A stretch of DNA of 64,000 nt from Neorhizobium tomejilense (GTDB lineage Bacteria > Pseudomonadota > Alphaproteobacteria > Rhizobiales > Rhizobiaceae), in NCBI GenBank assembly GCA_002968845.1, contig PVBG01000030.1, positions 1 through 64,000 on the forward strand, in the 5' to 3' direction. Shown piece by piece: positions 48,387-57,126 of this stretch (within the stretch, counting starts at the first letter, position 1; every line of letters starts with the position of its first letter). The notes below the pieces were generated by a model, which saw only the letters and a list, made by a program, of their open reading frames with translations, ran no database searches and was not told the origin of the DNA. Both the position numbers and the translations under genes were made by a program.

Positions 48387-50603
48387 ATGAGCACCTACAA
48401 GAACTTCACCGTCGAAACCGACGCGGACGGCATTGCTCTCGTTACCTGGGACATGCCGGACAAATCCATGAACGTCTTCACCATGGAGGTGATGGACGAG
48501 ATCGACGCGATCGTCGACGCGACGGTCGCGGATGCGGCCGTCAAGGGCGTCGTGTTCACGTCCGGCAAGTCGTCCTTCTCCGGCGGCGCCGATCTGACCA
48601 TGATCAAGTCGATGTTCTCGATGCTCGCCGAGGAACAGGCAAGGCACCCGGCCACCGCCGCCCAAAAACTGTTCGATGCCGCCGGCCGCATGTCGTGGCT
48701 GTGGCGCAAGGTCGAGACCAACGGCAAACCGTGGGTTTCGGCGATCAACGGCACCTGCATGGGCGGCGCGTTCGAGCTGTCGCTCGCCTGCCATGGCCGC
48801 GTCGCCGCCAATTCCAAGTCGGTGAAAATCGCGCTGCCGGAAGTCAAGGTCGGCATCTTCCCGGGCGCCGGCGGCACCCAGCGCGTGCCGCGGCTCGCCA
48901 ACGCCCAGGATGCCCTGCAGATGATGACGACGGGTTCGTCGCTGACCGCCCAGCGTGCCAAGGCCATGGGCCTCGTGCACCAGGTCGTCGAGCCCGCCGA
49001 GCTGATCAACGCCGCCAAGCAGATGATCAAGGACGGCTTGAAACCCGTCGCCCCCTGGGACGAAAAGGGTTTCAAGGTCCCCGGCGGCGGCATCTGGACC
49101 CCGGCCGCGGCCCAGCTCTGGCCGGCCGCCCCCGCCATCCTGCGCCGCGAAAGCGCCGGCAATTACCCGGGTGCGCTCGCCATCCTGAAATGCGTCTATG
49201 AAGGCCTGCAGCTCCCCTTCGATACGGGCCTCAAGGTCGAGCAGCGGTATTTCACCGAGATCCTGCGCACCACCGAAGCGTTTTCGATGATCCGCTCGCT
49301 GTTCGTCTCCATGCAGGAACTCGGCAAGGGTGCTCGCCGCCCGGCCGGTATCCCGAAGACGGAATTCTCCAAGATCGGCGTCGTCGGCGCCGGCTTCATG
49401 GGCGCCTCGATCGCCTATGTGACGGCCGCCGCCGGCATTCCCGTCACCCTCATCGACCAGACACAAGAAGCCGCCGACAAGGGCAAGGCCCATTCCGAAA
49501 AGCTGGTGGCCGATCAGGTCGGCAAGGGCCGGATGACCAGGGAGGAGGGCGAAAAGCTGCTGTCGCTGATCACCCCGACGCCGGATTACCAGACGCTGTC
49601 GGATGCAAGCCTCGTCGTCGAGGCGGTGTTCGAGGATCGCGCTGTCAAGAAGGCGGTCATCGAGGCGGTCGAAGCGGTCATCCCGCAAACCACCATCTTT
49701 GCCTCCAACACCTCCACCCTGCCGATCACCGGCCTTGCCGGGAATTCGAAGCGCGCCGACCAGTTCATCGGCGTGCATTTCTTTTCGCCGGTCGAAAAGA
49801 TGATGCTGACCGAGGTCATTCTCGGCGAAAAATCGGGAGACAAGGCGCTGGCCGTGGCGCTCGATTTCGTCGCCGCGATCAAGAAGACCCCGATCGTCGT
49901 CAACGATACCCGCGGCTTTTATGTCAACCGCTGCGTCTTCCGGTATATCAACGAAGCCTATGACATGCTGACCGAGGGCGTGCCGGCGGCGATGATCGAA
50001 AATGCCGCGAAAATGGCCGGCATGCCGGTCGGTCCGCTGTCGCTCAACGACGAGGTCGCCGTCGATCTGTCCCAGAAGATCATGAAGGCCTCGATCGCCG
50101 ATCTCGGCCCCAATGCGGTCAAGGCGGAGCACATGGCGCTGGTCGACCAGATGGTCGACGTGTTCGACCGTCGCGGCCGCAAGAATTCCAAGGGCTTTTA
50201 CGAATACCCGGCCAAGCCCGCCAAGAAATTCCTCTGGCCCGAGCTAAAAACCCTCTACCCGCAGAAAAAGGCCTCGGAGGTCGATGTCGCCGTCCTCAAA
50301 CAGCGCCTGCTGGTGACGATCGCGCTCGAAGCCGCCCGCACCGTCGAGGAAGGCATCGTCACCGATCCGCGCGAAGCCGATGTCGGCTCCATCCTCGGCT
50401 TCGGCTTCGCCCCCTATACCGGCGGCACGCTCTCCTACATCGACGGCATGGGCGTGAAGAACTTTGTCGCGCTCTGCGAAAAACTGGCCGCAAGCTACGG
50501 CCCGCACTTCAAGCCGACGCCGCTCCTGAAGGACATGGCGGCGAAGGGCGAGACCTTTTACGGGCGGTTTGACCCCTATGCGAAGGTGGGGGAGGCGGCG
50601 TAA
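48387..50603 (+). CDS. FadB/FadJ-type multifunctional 3-hydroxyacyl-CoA dehydrogenase / enoyl-CoA hydratase
   Basis: A 738-residue fusion enzyme. An N-terminal crotonase domain (SFSGGADLTMI oxyanion hole, GIFPGAGGTQRVPRLA) hydrates enoyl-CoA. An NAD-binding Rossmann domain (GVVGAGFMGASIAYVTAAAG) and a C-terminal dehydrogenase domain (GVHFFSPVEKMMLTEVI) oxidise the 3-hydroxyacyl-CoA. The catalytic regions are intact. With the upstream dehydrogenase and thiolase it completes a beta-oxidation cycle. GGGAAGAGGAAA precedes the ATG. Confidence 0.95.
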   Translation: MSTYKNFTVETDADGIALVTWDMPDKSMNVFTMEVMDEIDAIVDATVADAAVKGVVFTSGKSSFSGGADLTMIKSMFSMLAEEQARHPATAAQKLFDAAGRMSWLWRKVETNGKPWVSAINGTCMGGAFELSLACHGRVAANSKSVKIALPEVKVGIFPGAGGTQRVPRLANAQDALQMMTTGSSLTAQRAKAMGLVHQVVEPAELINAAKQMIKDGLKPVAPWDEKGFKVPGGGIWTPAAAQLWPAAPAILRRESAGNYPGALAILKCVYEGLQLPFDTGLKVEQRYFTEILRTTEAFSMIRSLFVSMQELGKGARRPAGIPKTEFSKIGVVGAGFMGASIAYVTAAAGIPVTLIDQTQEAADKGKAHSEKLVADQVGKGRMTREEGEKLLSLITPTPDYQTLSDASLVVEAVFEDRAVKKAVIEAVEAVIPQTTIFASNTSTLPITGLAGNSKRADQFIGVHFFSPVEKMMLTEVILGEKSGDKALAVALDFVAAIKKTPIVVNDTRGFYVNRCVFRYINEAYDMLTEGVPAAMIENAAKMAGMPVGPLSLNDEVAVDLSQKIMKASIADLGPNAVKAEHMALVDQMVDVFDRRGRKNSKGFYEYPAKPAKKFLWPELKTLYPQKKASEVDVAVLKQRLLVTIALEAARTVEEGIVTDPREADVGSILGFGFAPYTGGTLSYIDGMGVKNFVALCEKLAASYGPHFKPTPLLKDMAAKGETFYGRFDPYAKVGEAA

Positions 50604-50892
50604 GGCTGCGAACAGGCGTTCCAAGGACAGGCTGGACCCGGCAGTGCTGGTCGTATCATCGAGCTGCGGCGTCTGAGGAACCAGGCACCCAATGCTCGTC
50701 GCCGTTGGCAGCTGCGTGGATGCATTAGGCGCACTCTTTGGTGAAGATGGATCCCGTGCGCCTTTTGTACCGATAGGAGGCAAAATTGCGCTCACGGCCT
50801 ATCTAGCGTGGTTCTCGCGGTAGAGGCTTCCGGCCGCCATGTCCTGGCCGACCGGGATCCCTCATTGCCGTGTCCCACGCCGGCTCGAGAGA

Positions 50893-51171
50893 CTATCGCT
50901 TTGCTCCAGATGTATCGATCTTCTCGGCAAGCCAGATCTTGATCAGCGACTGGTATGGGACATCACGCCTGCCAGCGGCGACCTTGATCTGTTCCAGAAG
51001 CGAGTTGGGCAGACGCAATGAGATTGACGTGGACGACGGCTTCAGGTTCGGCAATCGCACTTTGGCTGCCTTGCTCCAGTCGACATGATCGGCGGAATCA
51101 TTGTGTTCCCAATAAGCCCGCTCTTCGGCTTCCGTACTGAAGTGCGGCACGGGATCAGGCCTCCTGCTCAT
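50893..51171 (-). CDS. brnA: BrnA-type ribbon-helix-helix antitoxin
   Basis: A 92-residue CopG/BrnA-like antitoxin. The ribbon-helix-helix (STSISLRLPNSLLEQIKVAA, then YQSLIKIWLAEKI) is at the C-terminal end, while the N-terminal part (YWEHNDSADHVDWSKA) is the toxin-binding region. Its start overlaps the brnT end by 17 bases. In brnTA modules the toxin gene comes first, as here. It should neutralise BrnT and repress the promoter. Confidence 0.88.
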   Translation of the reverse strand: MSRRPDPVPHFSTEAEERAYWEHNDSADHVDWSKAAKVRLPNLKPSSTSISLRLPNSLLEQIKVAAGRRDVPYQSLIKIWLAEKIDTSGAKR

Positions 51172-51457
51172 AATAGCTCCGCTCCTTCCGGCTCATATCC
51201 CGGGCGGAGATCACCCGGATTCTCGTTTCATTTGCCCGAAGCGTGAAGGTAATATGGAGCAACCTTCCGTCATCGGTGCGACCAAGCGCATGAATGCGCT
51301 GCTCTGAAAAACTATGCCTCAGATCGGGCACCATCAGCAGCGGTTCGTTAAAAAACACCTGCTCGGCTTCGCTCTGGCTTACGTCGTGTTTGTCGGCACT
51401 CTTGCGGGCATTTCCTTCGTCCCACTCGAATCCGGCAATCCGTTCCCAATCGATCAT
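51155..51457 (-). CDS. brnT: BrnT-type RelE-fold ribonuclease toxin
   Basis: A 100-residue ribonuclease toxin. The family start (FEWDEGNARKSADKHDVS with EAEQVF) and the core GRTDDGRLLHITFTLRANE with RVISARDMSRKERSYYE are intact. BrnT of Brucella cuts RNA and blocks translation. The start codon has no ribosome-binding site but follows a palindromic AT-rich sequence by only four bases, so a very short-leader transcript is likely. Confidence 0.9.
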   Translation of the reverse strand: MIDWERIAGFEWDEGNARKSADKHDVSQSEAEQVFFNEPLLMVPDLRHSFSEQRIHALGRTDDGRLLHITFTLRANETRIRVISARDMSRKERSYYEQEA

Positions 51458-51461
51458 CGAT

Positions 51462-51480
51462 GTATATTGCCATAATATAC
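51462..51480 (-). promoter_or_regulatory. brnTA operator/promoter palindrome
   Basis: GTATATT (51462-51468) and AATATAC (51474-51480) are perfect arms around GCCAT, ending five bases before the brnT start codon. On the coding strand TATATT can serve as the -10 box. BrnA binding here would block transcription start, as expected for autorepression. Confidence 0.55.
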
Positions 51481-51481
51481 G

Positions 51482-52106
51482 CTGAGTTCAAGACAGGAGG
51501 AGAAATGAAGGAGGAAGATGCTTTTCCAAAACCGGATCCTGCGCCCCGTTGGTGCTTAGCGGCGGTATCAAAATCCATGTGGCCAATAGCTATGTATATG
51601 ACGATAAAGAAATAAATATAGCAGAAATCGAGCTGTGCGAGAAAGTGTGCGTGTGAGGCCAGCGTAGTCTTACCGTTTCTTGTCCCAGGTTTTGCGTGCC
51701 CGCATGAGAAATACCCCAGCATTGCTTGCCGAGCCTTTGGAGACGTGGTGCGGATGATTTGTTCTCGTCAGCACAGCATGCCGGGCGGAGGATATCAGGC
51801 AGCTATCCCTTGCCTCACAACATATATGCATCCTCAATACTGACCTGCGCGTGAGCGAAGTCTGGCCGGATTGACGAGCGCCCGCTAAGTGCGGGAGAAG
51901 TGTCCCCAAGACCTCGAGCAACTGCGTGATCTAAGCTTCGCTACTGGTATCGTCCGATTCCTATGTCAGAGACTTAAGGTATCGCAGGTGATCTACTGTC
52001 TCGCCATCAACTATCAGCAGGCAGACGAGCTCACGCTTGCTCCGGCCAATTCTAAAGAACTTCGACCTAGTGTAAGCCACTGAGATACAGCCGTCCGGGA
52101 TGAGGA
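51482..52106. other. About 620 bp without a recognisable gene
   Basis: Between brnTA and the nuclease-like gene. Base composition is more AT-rich than neighbours. I see no family resemblance in any frame and no repeat. Confidence 0.4.
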
Positions 52107-53009
52107 ATGCTAAGCGAGACTGAAATTGCTGAAATGAAAGGTCGAATCGATGAAGTGCTCTCAAACGAGATTCTGACAGATTGGCAGAGGCGCTTTCTAA
52201 GCGATATTCGAAATAAGATCAGTCGCTACGGGATTCGAACCAGGCTCAGTGACAAACAGCTTTCCATGTTGAAGCGCCTTACGCAGACGCCAACGGAACG
52301 GCCGAACCTTGGGGTTGTTGCTGACAATCCGCGACCTGAGCCGTATCCACCGTCGCCGCGTGGCCCATCAAGAGTTCAGCGCCCACGCGGGCGAAATCCT
52401 CTGCACCGCAACCCCTTCCGCGTCAGCAATCCATTCCCTCCCCGTTATCTCTTGCGGCCCCCGCGTGCATTCCGCTCAGTGCCCACTCTTGGACGTGGGC
52501 TCACGCTCGGTTCGTTGGTAATGGTGATGATCGTTGGTTTTCTCGGAATCTTTTTGGCCCCTGATGCGACCACCGAGGACATTACGCTCAAGAGTTCTTC
52601 CGTCGCGCCGCAGCCCGGAGCTTCGGCGAAGCGGGGTGGTGCAAATTTCTCCATTACTGACGGGGATACGATACGTCTGGATGACGGGACTCGGGTTCGT
52701 TTGGTAGGCTTCAACACGCCAGAGAAGTTCGAACCGCGATGCTCCCGTGAGGCCGCGCTTGGAAACAGGGCAACCGAGCGTCTCAGGGAATTGGTGGCGA
52801 CGGCAACCTCAACCGATGTGAAGCTTGTTGCCTGTGCATGTGCGCCTGGGACCGAGGGCACCAAGAAGTGCAATCATGGTAGGAGTTGCGGGACGCTTAA
52901 GGTGAACGGCCGCGATGTTGGGCAGACCTTGATCTCTGAGGGCCTAGCCGTTCCTTTTGTCTGTGGCGCAAACGGATGTCCGCCGACACCACGTCCATGG
53001 TGCCGTTAA
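52107..53009 (+). CDS. Membrane-anchored thermonuclease-like (SNase) protein
   Basis: A 300-residue protein in three parts. Residues 1-70 are helical and soluble. Residues about 75-125 are a Pro/Arg-rich linker. A membrane helix lies at about 131-151 (LGSLVMVMIVGFLGIFLA). A nuclease-like domain then runs to the end (ITDGDTIRLDDGTRVRLVGF, NTPEKFE, and GRDVGQTLISEGLAVPF). The Arg and Glu of the SNase active site are present in RLVGFNTPEKFE. An unusual Cys-rich loop (LVACACAPGTEG, then KKCNHGRSC) interrupts the domain. No partner gene is obvious. Confidence 0.78.
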   Translation: MLSETEIAEMKGRIDEVLSNEILTDWQRRFLSDIRNKISRYGIRTRLSDKQLSMLKRLTQTPTERPNLGVVADNPRPEPYPPSPRGPSRVQRPRGRNPLHRNPFRVSNPFPPRYLLRPPRAFRSVPTLGRGLTLGSLVMVMIVGFLGIFLAPDATTEDITLKSSSVAPQPGASAKRGGANFSITDGDTIRLDDGTRVRLVGFNTPEKFEPRCSREAALGNRATERLRELVATATSTDVKLVACACAPGTEGTKKCNHGRSCGTLKVNGRDVGQTLISEGLAVPFVCGANGCPPTPRPWCR

Positions 53010-53189
53010 ACCACGTTCCAAAAGCCAACTTCGCACGCCGTTCCCAGGTCACCTACGATTTGGGGAAGGTGGCACCCCGGCAAGCCTCCGGCGATTAAAG
53101 AGGTTGTCTATATGGGTCCGAAACGTCTTGCCGTCGAATAGGCCATAGGAAATCCAGCCTGAATTCGTAAAACGCCCATGCCAGATGCG

Positions 53190-53854
53190 CACAGAGCTGG
53201 CTCGGCCAAGATCGCGGGCGAGGCGGCTCTTGTGCTTTGTCGCGTGAATTTCTTGATGGCCAACGTGGCGTAATAGCGTTCGGCATCCCTGAACGTCTCG
53301 ACGAATGGCATCTGCACCCGGTCAACGCTTTCGGAATAGAACGCCCGGTTGCCGCCATGGCCAACCTCGATGCCGGTAGCAGCAAAGAAGGCCTCCGCAT
53401 CCGCAATGCGCTGCACCGGATCAAGGATCGCCAGCGCCGGTCGGGTGTACTGTTCCGGCAATCCCTCGATCTGCTCGACGTTAAAGACCGTGTATCCCTT
53501 TATGAAGGGAATATCGCGCTCGACCTCTTCCCCGCTCGCCTCGTCGGTCTGGCTGCGGTGAAGCGTGCTGGCATAGACGACAAGGCTGCCCTGTTCGCTC
53601 TTCCTGACATGCCCTCCAAGTTCCGCGCACTGCTTGTACGTCATCCAGATCGGCGCGGCATACCCTTTTGTGACCGCCTCCGACTAGACCATGATCGTGT
53701 TGATGCCGCGATAGGCAACACCGTTTGCCCGCAAGGGCCTCGTGATCCGGCCTGCCGTATGTTCTGCGTTCCATGGCTGCATCCACGGCCTGACGCCTTT
53801 TTCCAGTTCGGCGACGATGTGGTTGGTGATCTTCTCGTAAATGTCCTGTTTCAT
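53190..53854 (-). pseudogene. ArdC-like antirestriction protein gene, nonsense and frameshift, 3' truncated
   Basis: An N-terminal ssDNA-binding domain (MKQDIYEKITNHIVAELEKG, then GRITRPLRANGVAYRGINTI) is interrupted by TAG at 53684-53686, where relatives have Trp. The same frame then goes on (PIWMTYKQCAELGGHVRKSE, VERDIPFIKGYTVFNVEQ, FFAATGIEV) to the metalloprotease-like region. Near 53,265 a frameshift falls just where the zinc-binding helix would begin, and the tail is replaced by unrelated sequence. ArdC genes are marks of conjugative plasmids and islands, so this is a relic of one. Confidence 0.75.
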
Positions 53855-54004
53855 GGGAAAGGCTCGCCTGCGAAGCAGGCAGGTCAAGCCTTTTGCCAAT
53901 CTTATCGGATACCGGTGCCCTTAAGGTCCAGAACGAAGGTGGTCGGGTTGTCTTCGGCTGGGCGATCTGAGAGTGGCCGGGCGTGTATCTCGGAGCTGAG
54001 CATC

Positions 54005-54403
54005 ATGTCGTTCATGAAGATGCCGCAGGAAATTGACTGGATGTTACGCCCACCCAGTTTCCCGACATCACTCATCGCCTTTTTTGAAGATCCCACTGCA
54101 TTCTATGATTTCGAAAACGAAGGAGTGCGCCACGATAATCATCCTCTTGCACTCGCCCATGACCCGTTAATCCAGGCTCTTTTTGACAATGCGAAGAGGC
54201 ACAATGGCCTGATGAACACGCTGCGTGGCGTTGGGCAGATCCAGGTGACACCGGAGCTCAGCAGGCGGATAGAACTTCTGCAAGCGGAAAATGCCCGCAT
54301 CAGCTACCAGCTGGCGATAAGGTATACGAAGAGAAATGACCGTTGTTTTTGCGGAAGTGGCAAGAAATTCAAGCATTGCCACGGCGGGATCGCGGGGAGG
54401 TAG
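54005..54403 (+). CDS. SEC-C motif protein
   Basis: A 132-residue protein ending in a SEC-C zinc motif (CFCGSGKKFKHCHG), as in SecA and many small accessory proteins. The first 110 residues are helical and not recognised. No neighbour suggests a partner. The ATG at 54005 is preceded by GAGC; one base alternatives exist upstream. SEC-C zinc motifs often bind ribosome- or SecB-type partners, but no function can be claimed here. Confidence 0.65.
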   Translation: MSFMKMPQEIDWMLRPPSFPTSLIAFFEDPTAFYDFENEGVRHDNHPLALAHDPLIQALFDNAKRHNGLMNTLRGVGQIQVTPELSRRIELLQAENARISYQLAIRYTKRNDRCFCGSGKKFKHCHGGIAGR

Positions 54404-54458
54404 TCGGTGGATTGATAGACGATGGATACGGGACTGCAGGGGGGCGAAATCTCTTCCC

Positions 54459-55055
54459 TCAGGCGGCTTTCACGACGCCCGTATAAGATACCATCTCACC
54501 GTCTTCGATACGGATTGCGGCTCGCAAACCTCGCCGCCCTGCAACGGAAAATACCAGGCGATCGTCCGTCTGCTCGATTAACTTGAGAATATGCCCCTCG
54601 GCGTCCTGAAGATTCGTGCTTTCAAAACCGGCGTCGGTGAAACCGTGCGCCGCGAGGAATGCCACGTTTCGGCGTTCGATTCCGATGCGGTGCGCCTTGG
54701 CCCGGCGGCTCTGGAGGCCCCAGAGGATGCCGACCAGAGAAATGACACTCACTGCAAGGAATCCCCAGCCAACCGCCGCATTTGATGCCGAATGCTTATC
54801 TTCGAAGATCAGGGCCGCGGTCATGACTAAGCCTCCACCGACGACAATCATCACCAAGGAGCCGATCAGGTTCACGAAGAAGAAATAAAGGGCGCTACGG
54901 CCGATACCCATGAAGAGGTTGCGCCAACCGAATACAAGCAGGCCCGCCCCTATGGCGACGAACAACAACGGATTCTTCTTCGCTGATCTGTACACATCAC
55001 GCCCGAAGCTGGCACCGAATCCTGTTGTCGCTGCCCGTGCGATATCTGCAATCAT
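54459..55055 (-). CDS. Hypothetical three-helix membrane protein
   Basis: A 198-residue protein. Hydrophobic helices lie at about 29-45 (LLFVAIGAGLLVFGWR), 55-85 (LIGSLVMIVVGGGLVMTAAL) and 95-115 (WGFLAVSVISLVGILWGL). The last about 80 residues are soluble and beta-rich (EGHILKLIEQTDDRLVFSVA). No family is recognised. It is a single gene, not linked to its neighbours. Confidence 0.65.
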   Translation of the reverse strand: MIADIARAATTGFGASFGRDVYRSAKKNPLLFVAIGAGLLVFGWRNLFMGIGRSALYFFFVNLIGSLVMIVVGGGLVMTAALIFEDKHSASNAAVGWGFLAVSVISLVGILWGLQSRRAKAHRIGIERRNVAFLAAHGFTDAGFESTNLQDAEGHILKLIEQTDDRLVFSVAGRRGLRAAIRIEDGEMVSYTGVVKAA

Positions 55056-55283
55056 GTCATTCGCCCCCTATCACCACAATGGAAAATAGGCGGTGTAAGT
55101 TGCGATTTGGTTCATGATTCATGGGCATTTCTGGCCTGAACCGGTTTCAGCCTATGGGTCGCCGTCCGACGCCGGTTTTTAGGGGGTCGAGGCGCAGGTG
55201 CCTGCGGAGATCTGGCTCGCAAAACCTTAAACTCTATTTGGAGTGCCAGACGGCACCGTGCGTTCCGCAGACGCCGTTCGGCG

Positions 55284-55595
55284 TTAAAACAGTGCTGAAA
55301 GGTCGCGCCGACCATCCACCACCCGCACGATTTCGACCATATGGATATTGCCCTCGTCAGTGTCCGGCAGGGTCTCATAGAGGATGACATAAGGCGCTTC
55401 GACCAGCATCCGGGCGGTACGGAAGATTTCCGGATGGCGCTCGCCCAAGCGAGGATGCTCGATCAGCATTTCCGCCTTGTAGCGGAAATTGGCGAAATAC
55501 CACTCCGCGCTGCGGGGCTGGTCTTTGCCGATATCGACGTAGATTTTCTTGACGTCGGCACGGGCCTTCGGTGTCCAAACAAGTCTAGCGGGCAT
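55284..55595 (-). CDS. RelE/ParE-family toxin
   Basis: A 103-residue toxin of the RelE/ParE superfamily (LVWTPKARADVKKIYVDIGK, then MLIEHPRLGERHPEIFRTAR and the strand MLVEAPYVILYE). Length is normal. ParE members poison DNA gyrase and RelE members cut mRNA; the adjacent antitoxin of ParD type favours ParE. Its start overlaps the antitoxin end by 11 bases. Confidence 0.88.
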   Translation of the reverse strand: MPARLVWTPKARADVKKIYVDIGKDQPRSAEWYFANFRYKAEMLIEHPRLGERHPEIFRTARMLVEAPYVILYETLPDTDEGNIHMVEIVRVVDGRRDLSALF

Positions 55596-55863
55596 CGGTC
55601 GCGGCAGACAGTTCCTCGCGCGCTTCATCCAGCGCAGCGTCAAAATCCACGTCGATAGCGGGACCGCTGGCCTTGCCCTCGTTCCACATGGCTCGCAGTT
55701 TGGCGATATCCTCACGCTTCTGCATCCATTTGGCCGACCAGTCGCGCATGGCTTCGCGGACGACTTCGCTTCCGCTGGCATAAGCGCCGCTTTTGACGGC
55801 ATCGCGTAACAGCTCGGCGTGCTGCGGTGTCATCGAGACGCTGACTTTTTCAACATTGGCCAT
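55585..55863 (-). CDS. ParD-like ribbon-helix-helix antitoxin
   Basis: A 92-residue antitoxin. The N-terminal ribbon-helix-helix (KVSVSMTPQHAELLRDAVKS, then YASGSEVVREAMRDW) is typical of ParD, and the acidic C-terminus (DVDFDAALDEAREEL) wraps the toxin. GGAGGTCAACC precedes the ATG at 55863. The operator palindrome at 55884-55904 lies 20 bases upstream. Confidence 0.9.
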   Translation of the reverse strand: MANVEKVSVSMTPQHAELLRDAVKSGAYASGSEVVREAMRDWSAKWMQKREDIAKLRAMWNEGKASGPAIDVDFDAALDEAREELSAATDAR

Positions 55864-55883
55864 GGTTGACCTCCATCTGCTTA

Positions 55884-55904
55884 TGGTAGTAATTATTACC
55901 ACCA
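55884..55904 (-). promoter_or_regulatory. parDE-like operator palindrome
   Basis: TGGTAGTAAT and ATTACCACCA around a central T are inverted repeats with one mismatch; the inner GTAAT-T-ATTAC is perfect. It lies 21 bases upstream of the antitoxin start, the usual place for autorepression by a ribbon-helix-helix antitoxin. Confidence 0.6.
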
Positions 55905-56064
55905 ACTGACAGCGCCGGCAACAATTATGGAAGGCTGGCTTAGGTTGACCGTTCTTCACTATCGCCACCTACTGCTGCATGCTCGGTAGTGAAGTCCTTT
56001 CAGTCCAGACCGTGTGCAGGCGGGACGCTTGCCAGAGGTAGCCGTCGGAACGCTAGTCTTCAGC

Positions 56065-56640
56065 ATGGATCCAACAATTATTTGGGCGGAAGAATGGTTG
56101 GCGGCTCACGCCTATCGCGTGTTGAGCCTACCGAAGTTGATCCGTGCTGTACCGGGGCAAAAATCCATCGCTTCGAAACGGATCGGGGAAACATTTACCT
56201 AAAATGGAGCGCACCGCCTACGCGCGCGAGGCGGTGCTGATGATCCATCTGGCCGCGCCGTTTCCAGCCGATATTCTTCCTGTCTTGGCGTTAAACCAGA
56301 GCATGGGCACACTTCTTATGCCCGATAGTGGTGAGCCTTTGCGTGGCAAGCTAAAGGAATCGTATGATCTACAAATTGTAGGCACCCTCCTCAATCGATA
56401 TGCCTCTATCCAGCGCACCTTTTCGTCGCAATTGGACCCGCTTTTCATGCTGGGCCTGGATGACTGGCGGATGGCCGTGTTTCCCGATCTTTATGACAAT
56501 CTGGTTCATGACGACATCCTGCTAAAGCGGGAAGGACTGGGCACTGCCGAAATCGAGAAATTGCAGGGGAACGGAGAAAGGGTCCGTCGTCTATGTGCAC
56601 TCCTTGCCGCCTCCCGGCGCGCTTCCCCAACGCCGTTTTT
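56065..56640 (+). pseudogene. Aminoglycoside phosphotransferase-like kinase gene, frameshifted and truncated
   Basis: The pieces KIHRFETDRGNIYLKWSAPP, AYAREAVLMIHLAAPFPAD, LALNQSMGTLLMPDSGEPLR and LFMLGLDDWRMAVFPDLYDN follow the order of a phosphotransferase-family protein but need frame changes near 56,110 and 56,215. Resemblance stops at about 56,640 before the catalytic loop. The gene is a 5' remnant. It begins after a start-like DPTIIWAEEWLAAHAYR, which may be its true N-terminus. Confidence 0.55.
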
Positions 56641-56687
56641 CCTTCTATCTTCCCCGCATTCGCAAATCTCAGGTTGCAGGAGGGGTC

Positions 56688-57017
56688 ATGTTTGGAGAGG
56701 TAAAATATCGTCTGGGTGGCTTGCTGGCCCTGGTTGTCGGCGCGGCCATGGGGTGGTCGGCCATATGGCAGCCGCTTCAGCAGGCGAATTTGGACGCCGA
56801 CACCGTCACATGGATGCCGCGCGTCGTTGTTCTGCTGGCGGTGTGCGCGGTTTTCGGCCTCTATTTGCTCTTCACCGGCAACCGCTATCCCTATCGCGAT
56901 GTCGAGCGCAGCACGTTGACGACGGCGGGGTGGATCTTGTTTGCGATCATCGCCGTGGCTGCGGTCACCGGTTTCTTCTGGATGGACATGACGTTGAGGT
57001 CGCTCGGCTACCACTGA
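56688..57017 (+). CDS. Hypothetical small membrane protein
   Basis: A 109-residue protein with three membrane helices (GLLALVVGAAMGWSAIW, VVVLLAVCAVFGLYLLF and WILFAIIAVAAVTGFFWMD). GCAGGAGGGGTC precedes the ATG at 56688, an excellent ribosome-binding site. The sequence is not degenerate. No family is recognised. Confidence 0.75.
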   Translation: MFGEVKYRLGGLLALVVGAAMGWSAIWQPLQQANLDADTVTWMPRVVVLLAVCAVFGLYLLFTGNRYPYRDVERSTLTTAGWILFAIIAVAAVTGFFWMDMTLRSLGYH

Positions 57018-57126
57018 TCGCGCCAGGCGCCGGGGCTTGTCATCCGACCGCCACCCCGCCAATCCTTCCAACCCAACGAGCAATGGCTGCCATCTGGATC
57101 GGCAGTTCGCCAACCGGGAGCCGCCC

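Noticed and set aside
44929..50132. Very long minus-strand open frames (over 700 and 1,000 codons) opposite the fatty-acid operon
   Set aside because: They mirror the codon pattern of the genes on the plus strand (high-GC third positions), are rich in Gly/Arg/His with no family resemblance, and overlap three certain genes.
53095..53424. Alternate minus-strand frame overlapping the ardC relic tail
   Set aside because: It is the shifted frame of the broken gene and not a separate gene; no start signal.
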